A stretch of 64,000 nucleotides of DNA from Membranipora membranacea. Taxonomy: Eukaryota; Bryozoa; Gymnolaemata; Cheilostomatida; Membraniporidae. A program made the position numbers and the translations under genes. Of this stretch, positions 49,501-64,000 are shown piece by piece. The first letter of the stretch is position 1, and the number at the start of each line of letters is the position of its first letter. The DNA is taken from assembly GCA_914767715.1 (NCBI GenBank), contig OU612068.1:28458001-28522000 (forward strand), in the 5' to 3' direction. The notes beneath the pieces were generated by a model. The model was not told the origin of the DNA. It saw only the letters and a list, made by a program, of their open reading frames with translations, and made no database searches.

Positions 49501-50146
49501 CACCAGTCTAAGGAGGAGAAGGTCAGTCTTTGATAAAGCCAAGTCTACGATAACCAACCACTCCAGGCTACCCTACTTTACATCCTAGCTTTGCTGATCA
49601 AGTGAACTTAAGGAAGTGCTATTAGTGAAGACAAGCATTGTAATTTAATAGTAGTGAGTTTAGTCAAGAAGCTGGTTAGATTAGAAAGTGACACTGACAG
49701 TCATAGATAGATGTGACTTCAACCAAGTTGTTCAATCAACCAAGCCCAAGGAGTAACTCCTTGCTTCAACTTGAAATGAATAATTCAGTCACTGTCAGTC
49801 AAGTGAGCCTTACCAATGTCAGAGTAGTTGGTAACAGCCTGTCTTGAAAAGCTTTGTTGTGAGGTGGAGAACAAAGCAACAAAGCTTCTCAAGGCAGGCC
49901 AGGCCATTCTCCCTGGGCAGGCTAAGTAAGTTGGTAAGTAAAGAAAATTGGGGTGCATTTTCTAATCTATTTCATTGGTACAAAAGAATATAGTTTGTAG
50001 CTATATCTATTCAACTGAAACCTGCACAACATAATGGATAATCTTACCAATGATACAAGCCTGACAATGACCTCAGGCTTCTTAATGTAGGTAACAGGAT
50101 TGAAAGGAGCACCAGCTCTCCCAGCACCATATGCTCCACCATCCAT
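46530..50146 (-). CDS. SYNGR: Synaptogyrin (MARVEL-domain vesicle membrane protein)
   Basis: Four exons in phase: 50048-50146, 48204-48432, 47868-48016, 46530-46745; 230 residues. It starts MDGGAYGAGRAGAPFNP, matching the conserved synaptogyrin N-terminus. Four hydrophobic segments are expected for the tetraspan MARVEL fold; the sequence shows LFSIIVFGCIA, GMGIGVLAFLLCIGFLVL, ALWCFLWFVGFCYL and AIAFSFFSIFSWGASVAL. The cysteine pair in NECLYGGDSNACGYG lies in the first lumenal loop. The cytoplasmic tail is Pro/Tyr/Ser-rich (SKPPPSDYQPPTY). Synaptogyrins act in synaptic and synaptic-like vesicles and in trafficking. It is divergent from ZNF598, with start codons about 1.0 kb apart. Intron 1 holds two palindromes and a longer hairpin. 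Confidence 0.93.
49460..49482. repeat. Short palindrome, CAAGGAGTAAC arms (one mismatch)
   Basis: CAAGGAGTAAC, A, GTTTCTCCTTG: the same family as 41,536-41,558 with one arm mismatch. Located in synaptogyrin intron 1. Confidence 0.85.
49747..49763. repeat. Short palindrome, shortened CAAGGAGT arms
   Basis: CAAGGAGT, A, ACTCCTTG: the centre of the longer palindrome appears deleted while the ends are kept. Located in synaptogyrin intron 1. Confidence 0.85.
49837..49899. repeat. Imperfect 23-bp-stem hairpin in synaptogyrin intron 1
   Basis: The left arm GCCTGTCTTGAAAAGCTTTG.. pairs with the right arm ending CTTCTCAAGGCAGGC over 23 positions with one G-T wobble and one mismatch, around a 17-base loop (49,860-49,876). 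The size is like a short pre-miRNA, but there is no evidence of processing. Confidence 0.6.
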
Positions 50147-50932
50147 GGCTGATGACTATGACTATGAATATTTAGTCATCAATATCAATGTTTATAGTCC
50201 TGAAATCATTTTAATTAATATTTTTATGAGCCGAGAATTAATATATAGAAAAAATTAATTAAATGCTCATGATACCCATTTTGATTTAATATTAACTAAT
50301 TCCATTAAGAATGCTAGATATAGAATAAATTGTTCTAAATACAATAAAACTTTTTAGAGAGGCTAAGCACTACTTTTGGTTACGTTTTCACATTACACCA
50401 TGCATTGAAAAAGTGGTGAGTTGTAAACATGAATGAAAGCTTGGCATACTTAATTATGATTGAACAGCCCAATTGCACCATCACATAGCAAACTTATATA
50501 TACCTATTATTCATAATGTCTACTAAGAGATGCTTATATATCTAGTGTTGATGATATTGAGTTCATTTTACTTAGGCTACTTTCAGGCTTAGAGTTAGAC
50601 TCACTCACTTAGTCACTAGACTAGCTAGTCACTGACTGTCAAACTTTCACTAGCTTGCTTTAGTAGTTACTCTACAGAAAAGGAGATAGTGAGACTGAGA
50701 GTGACCCAACTTGAGGCAGATTATTTAATTTTACTTAGAACTGAATAATAGTCAACCCCTCTAGTCAGTTTGAGTTGAGTTGGAACAACAAGGACTCAAG
50801 TCAATAGAACAGCAGACACCTATCTATAAATAACAGTAACAATAGAATTAGATATATAGAATTATATATATATATATATATATATATAACAGAATACCAA
50901 ACTACTCTACTGCTTCCAGCATCAACATCATC
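50147..50932. promoter_or_regulatory. Shared divergent promoter region of synaptogyrin and ZNF598
   Basis: About 0.8-1.0 kb between the two start codons, AT-rich, with a (TA)n run at 50,866-50,889. No specific factor site can be supported. Confidence 0.4.
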
Positions 50933-51181
50933 ATGTTGTGTTCTTACAGATTTCCTGATCAGTCACACCAACAACCACCACCAACCGCTGACTCAGCTGC
51001 GCTATTGCCAACAACAACATACTTGTGCTATAATATTGGTCATCCTAATTCTAACAGCTACAGCGCAACAAGTCGCTGCAGCAGACCTGTATTTCGCACA
51101 TATTCACCGGAACAGCAGAACAAGTCTGTTCCTGTTTCATTTAACACGGACTCTCGCAAATCTGAGGGTGAGAGGCTGACC

Positions 51182-54100
51182 ATGGCTGCAACTGACAACG
51201 CAGGAGCTCTAAACAGATCAGATTCTCACGATGGTTGTTGTCCAATATGTCAAGAACATGAGAGCATACACGCAGTAGCACCTTGCAATCATCATATATG
51301 TTACAAATGCTCAACCCGATTGCGACTATTGCATGAACAGTTTGACTGTCCAATCTGTCGGAGTGACTGCCCAAAGGTGAGTCCTAATCATACTGCTCAT
51401 ACTGACAGTGACTATTTAAAGGCCTTGTGTTGGTACAATCAATTTTTAGACAAGTAAATTTTGCTCTGTAATTTGCTCATTCACAAAATTCATTTATCAA
51501 TGATCCTTAGGATATTGTATGAAACAAATGAGATGGAGCAATAAAAGTTATGGTTTACACCATAACTTTTATTGCTCAGCGAAAACAAAATATTTCTCAA
51601 ACATGAGACCGTAATAAATGATGAATGAATGAAAAGAAAATCTTTAACCATCTCTAATGGCTTAATCATCTCTTTTATTGTAGGTGCTATTTGTTCGGCA
51701 GGTTAAGCCATATGCATCCTTTAAAACCAAAGACTTTCTCTACGATAGAAAAGCTAAAGCCTTATTTGAAGATCAATCTGTCAGGGATGAATTTATCAAT
51801 CTCACTGCTCATCATTGTACTGTTTGCTCCAAAGATAATATGCAACAAGCATTTAGGACATTCAAAGCATTACAAGACCACGTTCGGAAAACACATCAAC
51901 TTTTTTTCTGCGAAGTTTGCATCGAACATGTCAAGGTTTGTGTTATTTGTACTATCACTACATAACTAACTATATTGGGCATTGTGTTATTGCCAGAGCC
52001 CAACCCTTTGTTGTCAATGTTATTGTATCACGACCACCATTAATTTACAATTGAAAGCTGGGAGTTGGTTCCATGTTCATAGTACTCAAACTTGACTGAA
52101 AACCTGGAAGACCTAACTTGGCCTAATCGTTGTCATAGTCTTAATCACAGCCAGGGTCCTGGCACCTGCAAGCGATAACTCTAATAAATATATACCCTGT
52201 CCATTTAGGGTGAAGAGATCAGACCATTAGTAGCCACCTGTTATTCTTGTTTGTCTCTCAGTCAGCTGGTAATGATTTGTGTCCTTTTTTCTTACCAGTT
52301 ATTTTCAGCTGAAAGAAAATCCTACAACAGACAAGATTTAGCCACACATAAGAGAAAGGGTGACGCCGACGACACGTCATTTAAGGGTCATCCCCTCTGT
52401 CAGCTCTGTGATAACCGGTTTTTAGACACTGATGAGTTGTGGAGACATCTAAGAAAAGACCATTACTTCTGTCATTTTTGTGATGCTGACGGAAAACACA
52501 TTTATTTTGGGTATGTTGAGCACAGCTACATTCTTTAGATTATGAAATTTTAAGAGGTAATCAATATATCTCATGTGCTCAATCTCTGCCCAGGTAGCTG
52601 GTAGAGACTTTACATTTTCAACCACAACCTGGAATACCACTAATAGTAACCCGAACTGAGTTGAGAACATGAATTATACTGACATATAGCTTTGTAATCA
52701 ATGTTTGTGATAGACATCTTTAAAATTGATACAGGATATATATATAGTACAAAATAAGTTGCAGTCCCATCTTCATTCATCTTCTTCTTTAATCAGATGC
52801 ATGTAGACAACTTGGAGCTTGTAGGCGTGGTAATGAATTGCTATTCCCAGTCTCAAGCCTCCCTTGACCATAGTCTGATGATATGATATGTGCATAAATT
52901 AAGATGGGTATACCAGTTTGCTTCGCAATGGTTTCATATATGATTTCCTCATGTGTGAATTTGCTGTTTCAGGTGTTATCCTGATGTGAAGGAACATTTC
53001 AGAGAAGATCACTACATGTGTGAGGAGGATGAATGTGCTAATGTAGAGTTTACTAATGCGTTCAGATCTGAGATGGATCTCAAGGCTCACAAAGCTCAAT
53101 TCCATCTCCGCGGTGTTAAGAGGTAACTTTAGATTTCAGATTTATGTTGGGTTTTTATCCCTCCATGCCCTAAGCAATTAGCTGACCACATCAATATAGA
53201 CTAAGTGCCTAGATGTGACCACTTCCATTTCCTAATTATCCTGAATTTGATATTCCACTGTTGTTGAAATCTCCTACCTAGACTGTATATCAAATGGTTT
53301 ACTCTATTCCTTGCAGAAGTGTACAGAAGCAGATTAGAACATTAGATATAGATATTAACTACGGAGATGAGAGGGGATCTGTTCGGGACAGAGGCAGAGA
53401 TAGAGGTGATACCAGACGTAATAACAGACCAAGTAAGTCAGGTGTGGTTTTAAACCACACAAAGTTAATGAAATTGAACTATCAAATTGAAGAATTATCA
53501 AAACTTTGGTACAGTGTGTGTGCTCATCCACCATACATGTGATGTTTGTGTGTCTAGGTCAGCATTCTCAATGAGTATACTCGAGCCTCCGAAAGATTTC
53601 TTATTGAAAAATGTGACATTTGCTCTTTTTGCTAGGCTCTCGTTCTCCTAGTACAATACTCTTTATAAAATTAGGTTTATCCCAGATAGAAAACATGAAC
53701 AAGTCAAAATGGTAAATGAGAAATGATCTGCTAAATAAATAGTTGTGCTGTTTTCAAGTAATAACTCAACTTTTAAGAATATATAATATAATCCGTCAGT
53801 GAATCACCCATTGTGTTTTATTTGCAGATTATGATGACTATGTACCTCCGATTGAGGAGAGGACAGAGTTTGTACCACCCTCAAGGTCTTCTGAAGGCGG
53901 AGCAAGGCGCAAACCCCCACAGCAACGAAATGTCACTCCTAAACCTACTCCTAAACCCACTCCTAAACCTACTCCTAAGCCAACACAGAAGTCAGCTCAG
54001 TAAGTTTGTTGCAGGAATCAGCGCAGTTTCCAGATCAAAACTGATAGAAAACGTGGTTTTATTTTGATGGATTGAAATTAAAAGTATTACATACCTCTTA

Positions 54101-56800
54101 ATATGTGTGTATCTACTTTTTCAGAGAAGAAGTTGATTTGGCGCGAGCTATGAATGCTTCAATGAAGCCATCACCTGCAACTGCTCCAACGCTGGTCAAT
54201 GTTGAGTCAACCCAGGACTTCCCTTCCCTGGGCGGTGAAGCAGCTAAACCTGTAAACCCGAGCCCAGTTCCTCAAAATAAGTCTGCGGCTAGGAAGCTAA
54301 GGTCTGGTATTGTGATGGTGGATGATAACGAAGAGTTTCCAGACCTTTCTGGACCATCTAGCAGTAAGCCTATCGCTGAGCCTCTTGCCCCCAGTGCTGC
54401 TAGTGTAGCAACGGCAAAAGTGAGTATTATTTATATTACCATAACCGTCTTCGACCACATGGACATGGAATGACAGCAACAACTAACTTAATCTGAGTCC
54501 TCCTAGTGCTGCAATAGCAGAATTGTCCTCTCTTGTAAATCTCAGCAAATGGGAAAGACAACAACTTCTGCACCATGGAAGTATAACAATTTTCATTTTC
54601 ATGTAAGTGAAGTGAACAAAATGACATCATTGTCCTGCAATAAATGTAATATTGATTGGATACAGAAGTGTGAGGCAGGAAATGCATTTTAGAACCCAGA
54701 AAGTGAGTTCACTCCATGAACTGCGAGCTATAAATAGAAACAAGTTGAGGTCCCATGAAATATAGAGCATTGATCACATTAATTATGGACTTTACAGCCA
54801 GAGAAAGTGAAGAAGGTAAAACCACACATGGCACCTGCAGCAGTGAAAACTAAGAGTAATCCCTGGAGTAATACGGAGGATGAGTTTCCCACCCTTGAGG
54901 GTTCAGCAGCGTCCTCAATGGCACATGGCTGGCACCTGCCAAAGCCTCAGCCTCGCCCTACAGCTAGACCAACATTCAACAGTAATAGGCCCTCTATCAA
55001 CTCCTCATCTGATTTCCCAACACTCGGTAAGCGTCTCAATTTAATATTCTGATGATCGTCGCGGAAGAGTGGCGTCGTTAATTGAGATTGTGATACTTTG
55101 ATAGTGTGGTGGTTAAATAACACAATGCACAAACAGTTTACATAGTCATATTCAAGGTTCATAGACAATTATGTCATCTTGATCATGTTGTGTTGAGAGC
55201 GCCACTTCTAAGGGCCCTGAAAATCCTAGCACTCAATCTCAACTCTTGTTTGAAAATCGCTAGCTATTGCTTTGTATACACCCTGTGTCTTATTTATTTT
55301 TGTGTTCTTGTACAAAATTTCACATTTATCAAATTTGATCATGTAGGTGGCGGTCAGTCTTCTAGCCTTGCTTCAATAGGAACATGGATAAATAAGAACG
55401 GAGGCGGGGGTAGATCCAAACAGCCCGCCCCTGCACCAGAAATCGCAACCTCCAGGCGCCTAAATGAGCCTAGCCAATATGTCAACTCCTACAGTACTGA
55501 AAATGCTAACAAGAAAGCCTCACAACATAATGGTGTGGACTCAACCTCCACTAGTGTGGAGAAGAAAACTAAAAAGAAAGATAAGAAAGGTGAAAAGAGT
55601 ATAAGAACTGATGAGAAAACCCCTGCTACTAATATTGTAAAGCACTCAGTGGAGTCGAAAATCAAGAGAAACGCTGAGAGCACAGACAAAACAAAAGACA
55701 ATGTTAATTCTGTTGTTGAAAAATCAACAAAAGGAAGCAATAAAGAACCCTCGGTATTATCTAACGGAGAAAATGAGAAAAAGGAGAAGAATAAGAAATC
55801 AAAGAATGAGCAATCTTCCCCTGATACGTCGAGCATGCCAGTATCTGACAACATATCGTCTAGTTCTTCTAAATTATCAGCTGACTCAATGAAAGCTTCT
55901 ACTAAATCTAAGCATACAAGTAAGAAACTGGCTTCCCTTGAAGCCTCAATAGCTGTAACAGAGAATGATTTTCCCTCTTTGGCGACACATGGAAAGCCCA
56001 TGTCCACTCCAACCGTCAGTTCCAGCAAAACCAGAGATATCACAAAGGCAGAACCAAAGCCCTACAGGCCTGGCAAAGCACCCAGTCTCTCACATGCAGA
56101 TTATCCTAGTCTTTCGTCTGCTGACAAGGCAGCGCCACCGGGTCTATCAAAGGCACCTCCAGGCCTCCGTAAACCCCCGCCTGGTATCTCTGCTCCGCCT
56201 GGTCTAGGAGGAATGAAACCAGCTACTAATGGGGTGTCTGGGAAGCCACCAGGTTTTGACAATTCTGCTGTTTCATTCTCCATGTCATCATTGGCTGCCC
56301 AGCTTGAGAAAAACAGCAATATCAACTCTACACCGAAATACATAGAACCAATAAACATGGCTCAAAGGAATAAGAAGCTAAGCTTCAAGCTCAAAGATTT
56401 GATATACAATAGTACAGAGAAGTTTCATAAGTTTAGGAATCTATCATGTGACTTTAGGTCAGATCTCATGTCTGCGCAACAGTTCTATGATGGCTGCAAC
56501 AGCGTGCTGGGAGAGTACATCTTTTTAGAGATATTACCTGAGCTGCTTGTGTTGTTACCGGACATTCAAAAACAACAAGATCTCTATATTTTATCCGCTG
56601 ATCCAATATCCCAAATGCAATCTTCAAAAAGCTGGAGCTTGGCAGGGGACACAACTCTTTCTCAGTGTGAAATTTGTGGACAGGTCATTATGAAAGCAGA
56701 TGCTAGTCATCACAATTCTGCTCATGGGGGTGGGGTTGCGGATTACCCTACTTTATCAACATCTAATAATAGTAAGAGAATGGTCAAATCAGCTTGGTAA
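51182..56800 (+). CDS. ZNF598: E3 ubiquitin ligase ZNF598 (ribosome collision sensor)
   Basis: Nine exons in phase: 51182-51376, 51684-51935, 52299-52510, 52973-53122, 53317-53432, 53828-53999, 54125-54419, 54798-55026, 55347-56800; 1,024 residues. The start was chosen for its strong context (GACCATGG); an in-frame upstream ATG at 50,933 would add 83 low-complexity residues. The RING is CCPICQ...CPICRSDCP (about 19-62). C2H2-type fingers follow (HCTVCSKDN, HPLCQLCDNRF, YFCHFCDADG, CEEDECANVEF), in the order of human ZNF598. It ubiquitinates 40S proteins at collided ribosomes, starting ribosome quality control. The tail has PTPK repeats (about 345-360), a PPG[LIF] cluster at about 800-850, seven [DE][FY]P[STD]L motifs and a final CEICGQ...HHNSAH finger. 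Confidence 0.95.
51536..51577. repeat. Perfect hairpin, AGCAAT...ATTGCT family
   Basis: Perfect 19-bp arms (GAGCAATAAAAGTTATGGT and its complement) around a 4-base loop, in ZNF598 intron 1. Confidence 0.9.
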
Positions 56801-57168
56801 ATGATAGTGATAATGATACTAGCTTTATATGACTTCAGAACTGTCTTGTTGATGCTTATGAAGTATAACTGATTTTTGATGTGATTTTGCAGCTAAGGAT
56901 AGGTTGGCTTGACGCTGCAGTGAAAGAATCCCTTACAATCAATTGAACCAACTGATGAATTTTGATGATTCCTCAATTTTTTTATTCACCTGTTTTGTAT
57001 CTCTTCCTGGCACCATTTTGGTAATTTTATTCGAGAATTGCATCTGCCATGCAATCGTGTTATCTACATGAAGACGACCAATTTGGTGCTAATTCCTGTT
57101 TTCAGTTTGTCATTCAATCGTGTTTTGTTTCAAGATTTTATTATTCGAGAATCCTGACATATATATAT

Positions 57169-57174
57169 AATAAA
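57169..57174 (+). promoter_or_regulatory. ZNF598 polyadenylation signal
   Basis: AATAAA about 370 bp after the stop codon on the coding strand. Confidence 0.5.
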
Positions 57175-57277
57175 TTAATTTCAAACCACAACACTTTCAA
57201 TTAATTGCTTGATCAAATATATAATATAAAATTATATTATTATATGTGAGTGAGGTAATTTATCTGGCTTAATGAAC

Positions 57278-57302
57278 CAAGGAGTTAAACTTTAACTCCT
57301 TG
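57278..57302. repeat. Short palindrome, CAAGGAGTTAAA arms
   Basis: Perfect 12-bp arms (CAAGGAGTTAAA and complement) around one C. It has the same ends as the three CAAGGAGT palindromes upstream. Located just past the ZNF598 poly(A) signal. Confidence 0.9.
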
Positions 57303-57794
57303 AATGAACGCAGTTACTAATCTGCTAATCTTCCAAAACTCTTGTAAGGGCTATAAGTACTACCAACCAAATAAGTAAAACCAACCTATTAGACCAAAAT
57401 CACTCGGGTATGCGAGTGCCATCTATCAAATACCAATTAAATTTTATATTTCAATTGTGCAAAGATTAGCTACCAGAAGTACTTGTAGCGTGATGTAGGC
57501 TGATATCCGTCTCAGACAATATACATGTATAACGTTCACAATGAAGTTGAAATTTTTTTTACAAGCGAGTAACATACTGACTCTCATGAACTTGACTGGG
57601 CATGTAGATCACGGACAAACTAGGCTATCATTACCATAAATTTGATCTCGTAAGGCTAAGTATGCATCATGCGCATGTGCAACTACAATGAGTTTAGTTC
57701 AGGTTCCGATACTGATCAGGGAGAATGAGCCAGCCCTGTGTGGACAACTGATATTAACATAGATTAGTCTTGCTACCAATAATGCACGCATAGC

Positions 57795-57840
57795 AAAGCA
57801 ATTGACTGGCCACCTGCTCTGGTGGCCAGTCAATTGCTTT
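57795..57840. repeat. Perfect 20-bp hairpin, AGCAAT...ATTGCT family
   Basis: Arms AAAGCAATTGACTGGCCACC and its exact complement around TGCTCT. Intergenic, between ZNF598 and Rac. Confidence 0.92.
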
Positions 57841-59029
57841 CGGCACTCCAAGACTCAATTTTGTGGAGATCAGCTCATGCCTCAGATCTGCGCATGAGCA
57901 GAAAGAGCGAGTAAACCACAGACTATAAAAAATGTATCAATGTAGGTGTCACATGACTCCTGATTTTAGAAGAAAATCATGCTTGTGATCATATGGAATC
58001 GGGATGTATGGGTTTAGCCTGTCTTTAGACAGGGTAGTATGGGTTATACATGGAGGAGCAGCAAAATCCCTATCCGATTGCCCACTCAGTTTAAGCGAGA
58101 CGTCCTGCTAGATTGCTCTCATGGATAAACATTCTGAGTGAACGAATTAGTCTAATAATATGCTCGTTCTAATTGAGAGACTCCCTTCCCATGAAGTCAA
58201 GATTTTGAAATGTCCAGGTCACAACTAGGAGTTGTCTCATCGAGTTTCACAACCACACAACTTGCAAACAGATTTAAATAAAAACATACGACTCTTGTGT
58301 GAGCCCTGATCTTGGGTTATGAAGGAAAAAAGCCATCTGAATTAGCTGTAGATAAAGCTGTATTGGTGGGTATGAATATGTATTTATTATGACCTCCCAT
58401 GGTACAATATCTCCAAGTTCCAAACCAGATATCATTCAACGGAATTCTCTCCTGAAGGGTAACTTAAAAAACACAGGTTTATGATTTATTTATCAAAAAG
58501 CCACCATGTAAAGTTAATATTGTGTGCACGGATAAAAATAACAAGAATTTCTATCAAAACATGACCGATGTTGATGAGACAAAAAGAAAAGTAGAAAGTA
58601 TTTAGCTAAATGAATTTCAAATCCATGATCAAACTGTAGATAGGAATATAAGAATGTTCTGTTTTACTTAGCCATGTGAAATTACAATAACCTTATGGGT
58701 CGTTATTATTTATTACTTATTTTAATTCTAGCGAGATGATGCGTACTGGATATCACACTTTGATCAAGACTCGCACCACAGTAAAAACCGTCTACATCTA
58801 CATAATCATATCAAAAGAGAGAATAGAAAAGAACCTAAAGACAGTCCTGACCTTCACATTGTGCATTTAGGGCTGTCATCATCCAGTATGGGAAATTTTC
58901 ATCCTGCACACTGATTATCAAATCTGACAGGTGAGGAATGTCTTAACACATCATCAGTAGACAAAGTTAGTCACGGTTTTTACAGTTTGTATGGAGCCTC
59001 ATTTTACTATAGAATGAGTATTTGTCTGT

Positions 59030-63878
<4,849 letters not shown>

Positions 63879-64000
63879 TCATTGATTGGAGTGGTTTTTG
63901 TCTACCCTAGGTAAAGCGTTGATAGATCGATAAGGATGACTGTGAAGGTGTGGCAAAGAGTAACTTCTCCATTATGCATCAAACTTCTCTATATCACCGC

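Larger units (their letters stand above)
57175..59029. other. Intergenic and Rac 3' UTR region
   Basis: Apart from the two palindromes and a candidate Rac AATAAA (minus strand, 58,709-58,714) I see no gene here. Confidence 0.45.

Noticed and set aside
55489-56043. 184-codon open frame opposite ZNF598
   Set aside because: Antisense shadow of the Ser/Lys-rich ZNF598 tail; composition mirrors the real frame.

Overview
The window is nuclear DNA from an invertebrate animal. The genes have many introns with GT..AG splice sites and AATAAA polyadenylation signals. They include animal-specific or conserved eukaryotic proteins: synaptogyrin, Rac, a heterotrimeric G-protein alpha subunit, ZNF598, DMAP1 and CCDC124. 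The DNA is AT-rich and scattered with non-LTR retrotransposons, tRNA-derived Pol III elements and foldback or MITE-like inverted repeats. I cannot name the phylum. A possible Gv-class G alpha and a marine-invertebrate style ankyrin protein suggest a lineage that kept ancestral animal genes, but that is inference.

Layout. From 1 to 17,000 there are two diverged tandem copies of an AMP-binding (acyl-CoA-synthetase-like) gene on the minus strand. Copy A runs off the left edge and only its N-terminal seven exons are visible. Copy B can be followed through all its exons (about 632 codons) but has lost the copy-A start codon and carries a frameshift. A 4.98-kb intron of copy B holds a separate ankyrin-repeat gene on the plus strand. 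From 17,000 to 28,000 is a transposon-rich stretch: a foldback element, a dead LINE fragment on the plus strand, and a longer minus-strand LINE (ORF1, endonuclease, reverse transcriptase). That LINE is interrupted by a pogo-like DNA element which itself contains a tRNA-like Pol III unit.

From 28,000 to 35,100 lie CCDC124 (plus) and DMAP1 (minus), arranged tail to tail, with a large foldback element in a DMAP1 intron. A LINE reverse-transcriptase copy with only two in-frame stops occupies 35,600-37,900. From 38,985 to 45,093 is a nine-exon G alpha gene (plus). Synaptogyrin (minus) and ZNF598 (plus) are divergent across about 1 kb. From 59,030 to the right edge is a Rac GTPase gene (minus) whose first exon is outside the window.

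The named genes are unrelated housekeeping or signalling functions: ribosome-associated factors CCDC124 and ZNF598, chromatin factor DMAP1, signalling G proteins and a synaptic-vesicle-type membrane protein. I see no operon-like logic. The most unusual features are: (1) a 29-bp minisatellite in the Rac gene that copies an exon/intron boundary ten times, making ten decoy splice donors; (2) a G alpha with a C-terminus about four residues longer than usual; (3) two families of short near-perfect palindromes with conserved ends; and (4) a three-level nest of a Pol III unit in a TA-flanked DNA element in a LINE.

Exon coordinates were set by eye from splice consensus and reading-phase continuity. 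Every multi-exon model below keeps phase throughout, except where a lesion is stated.
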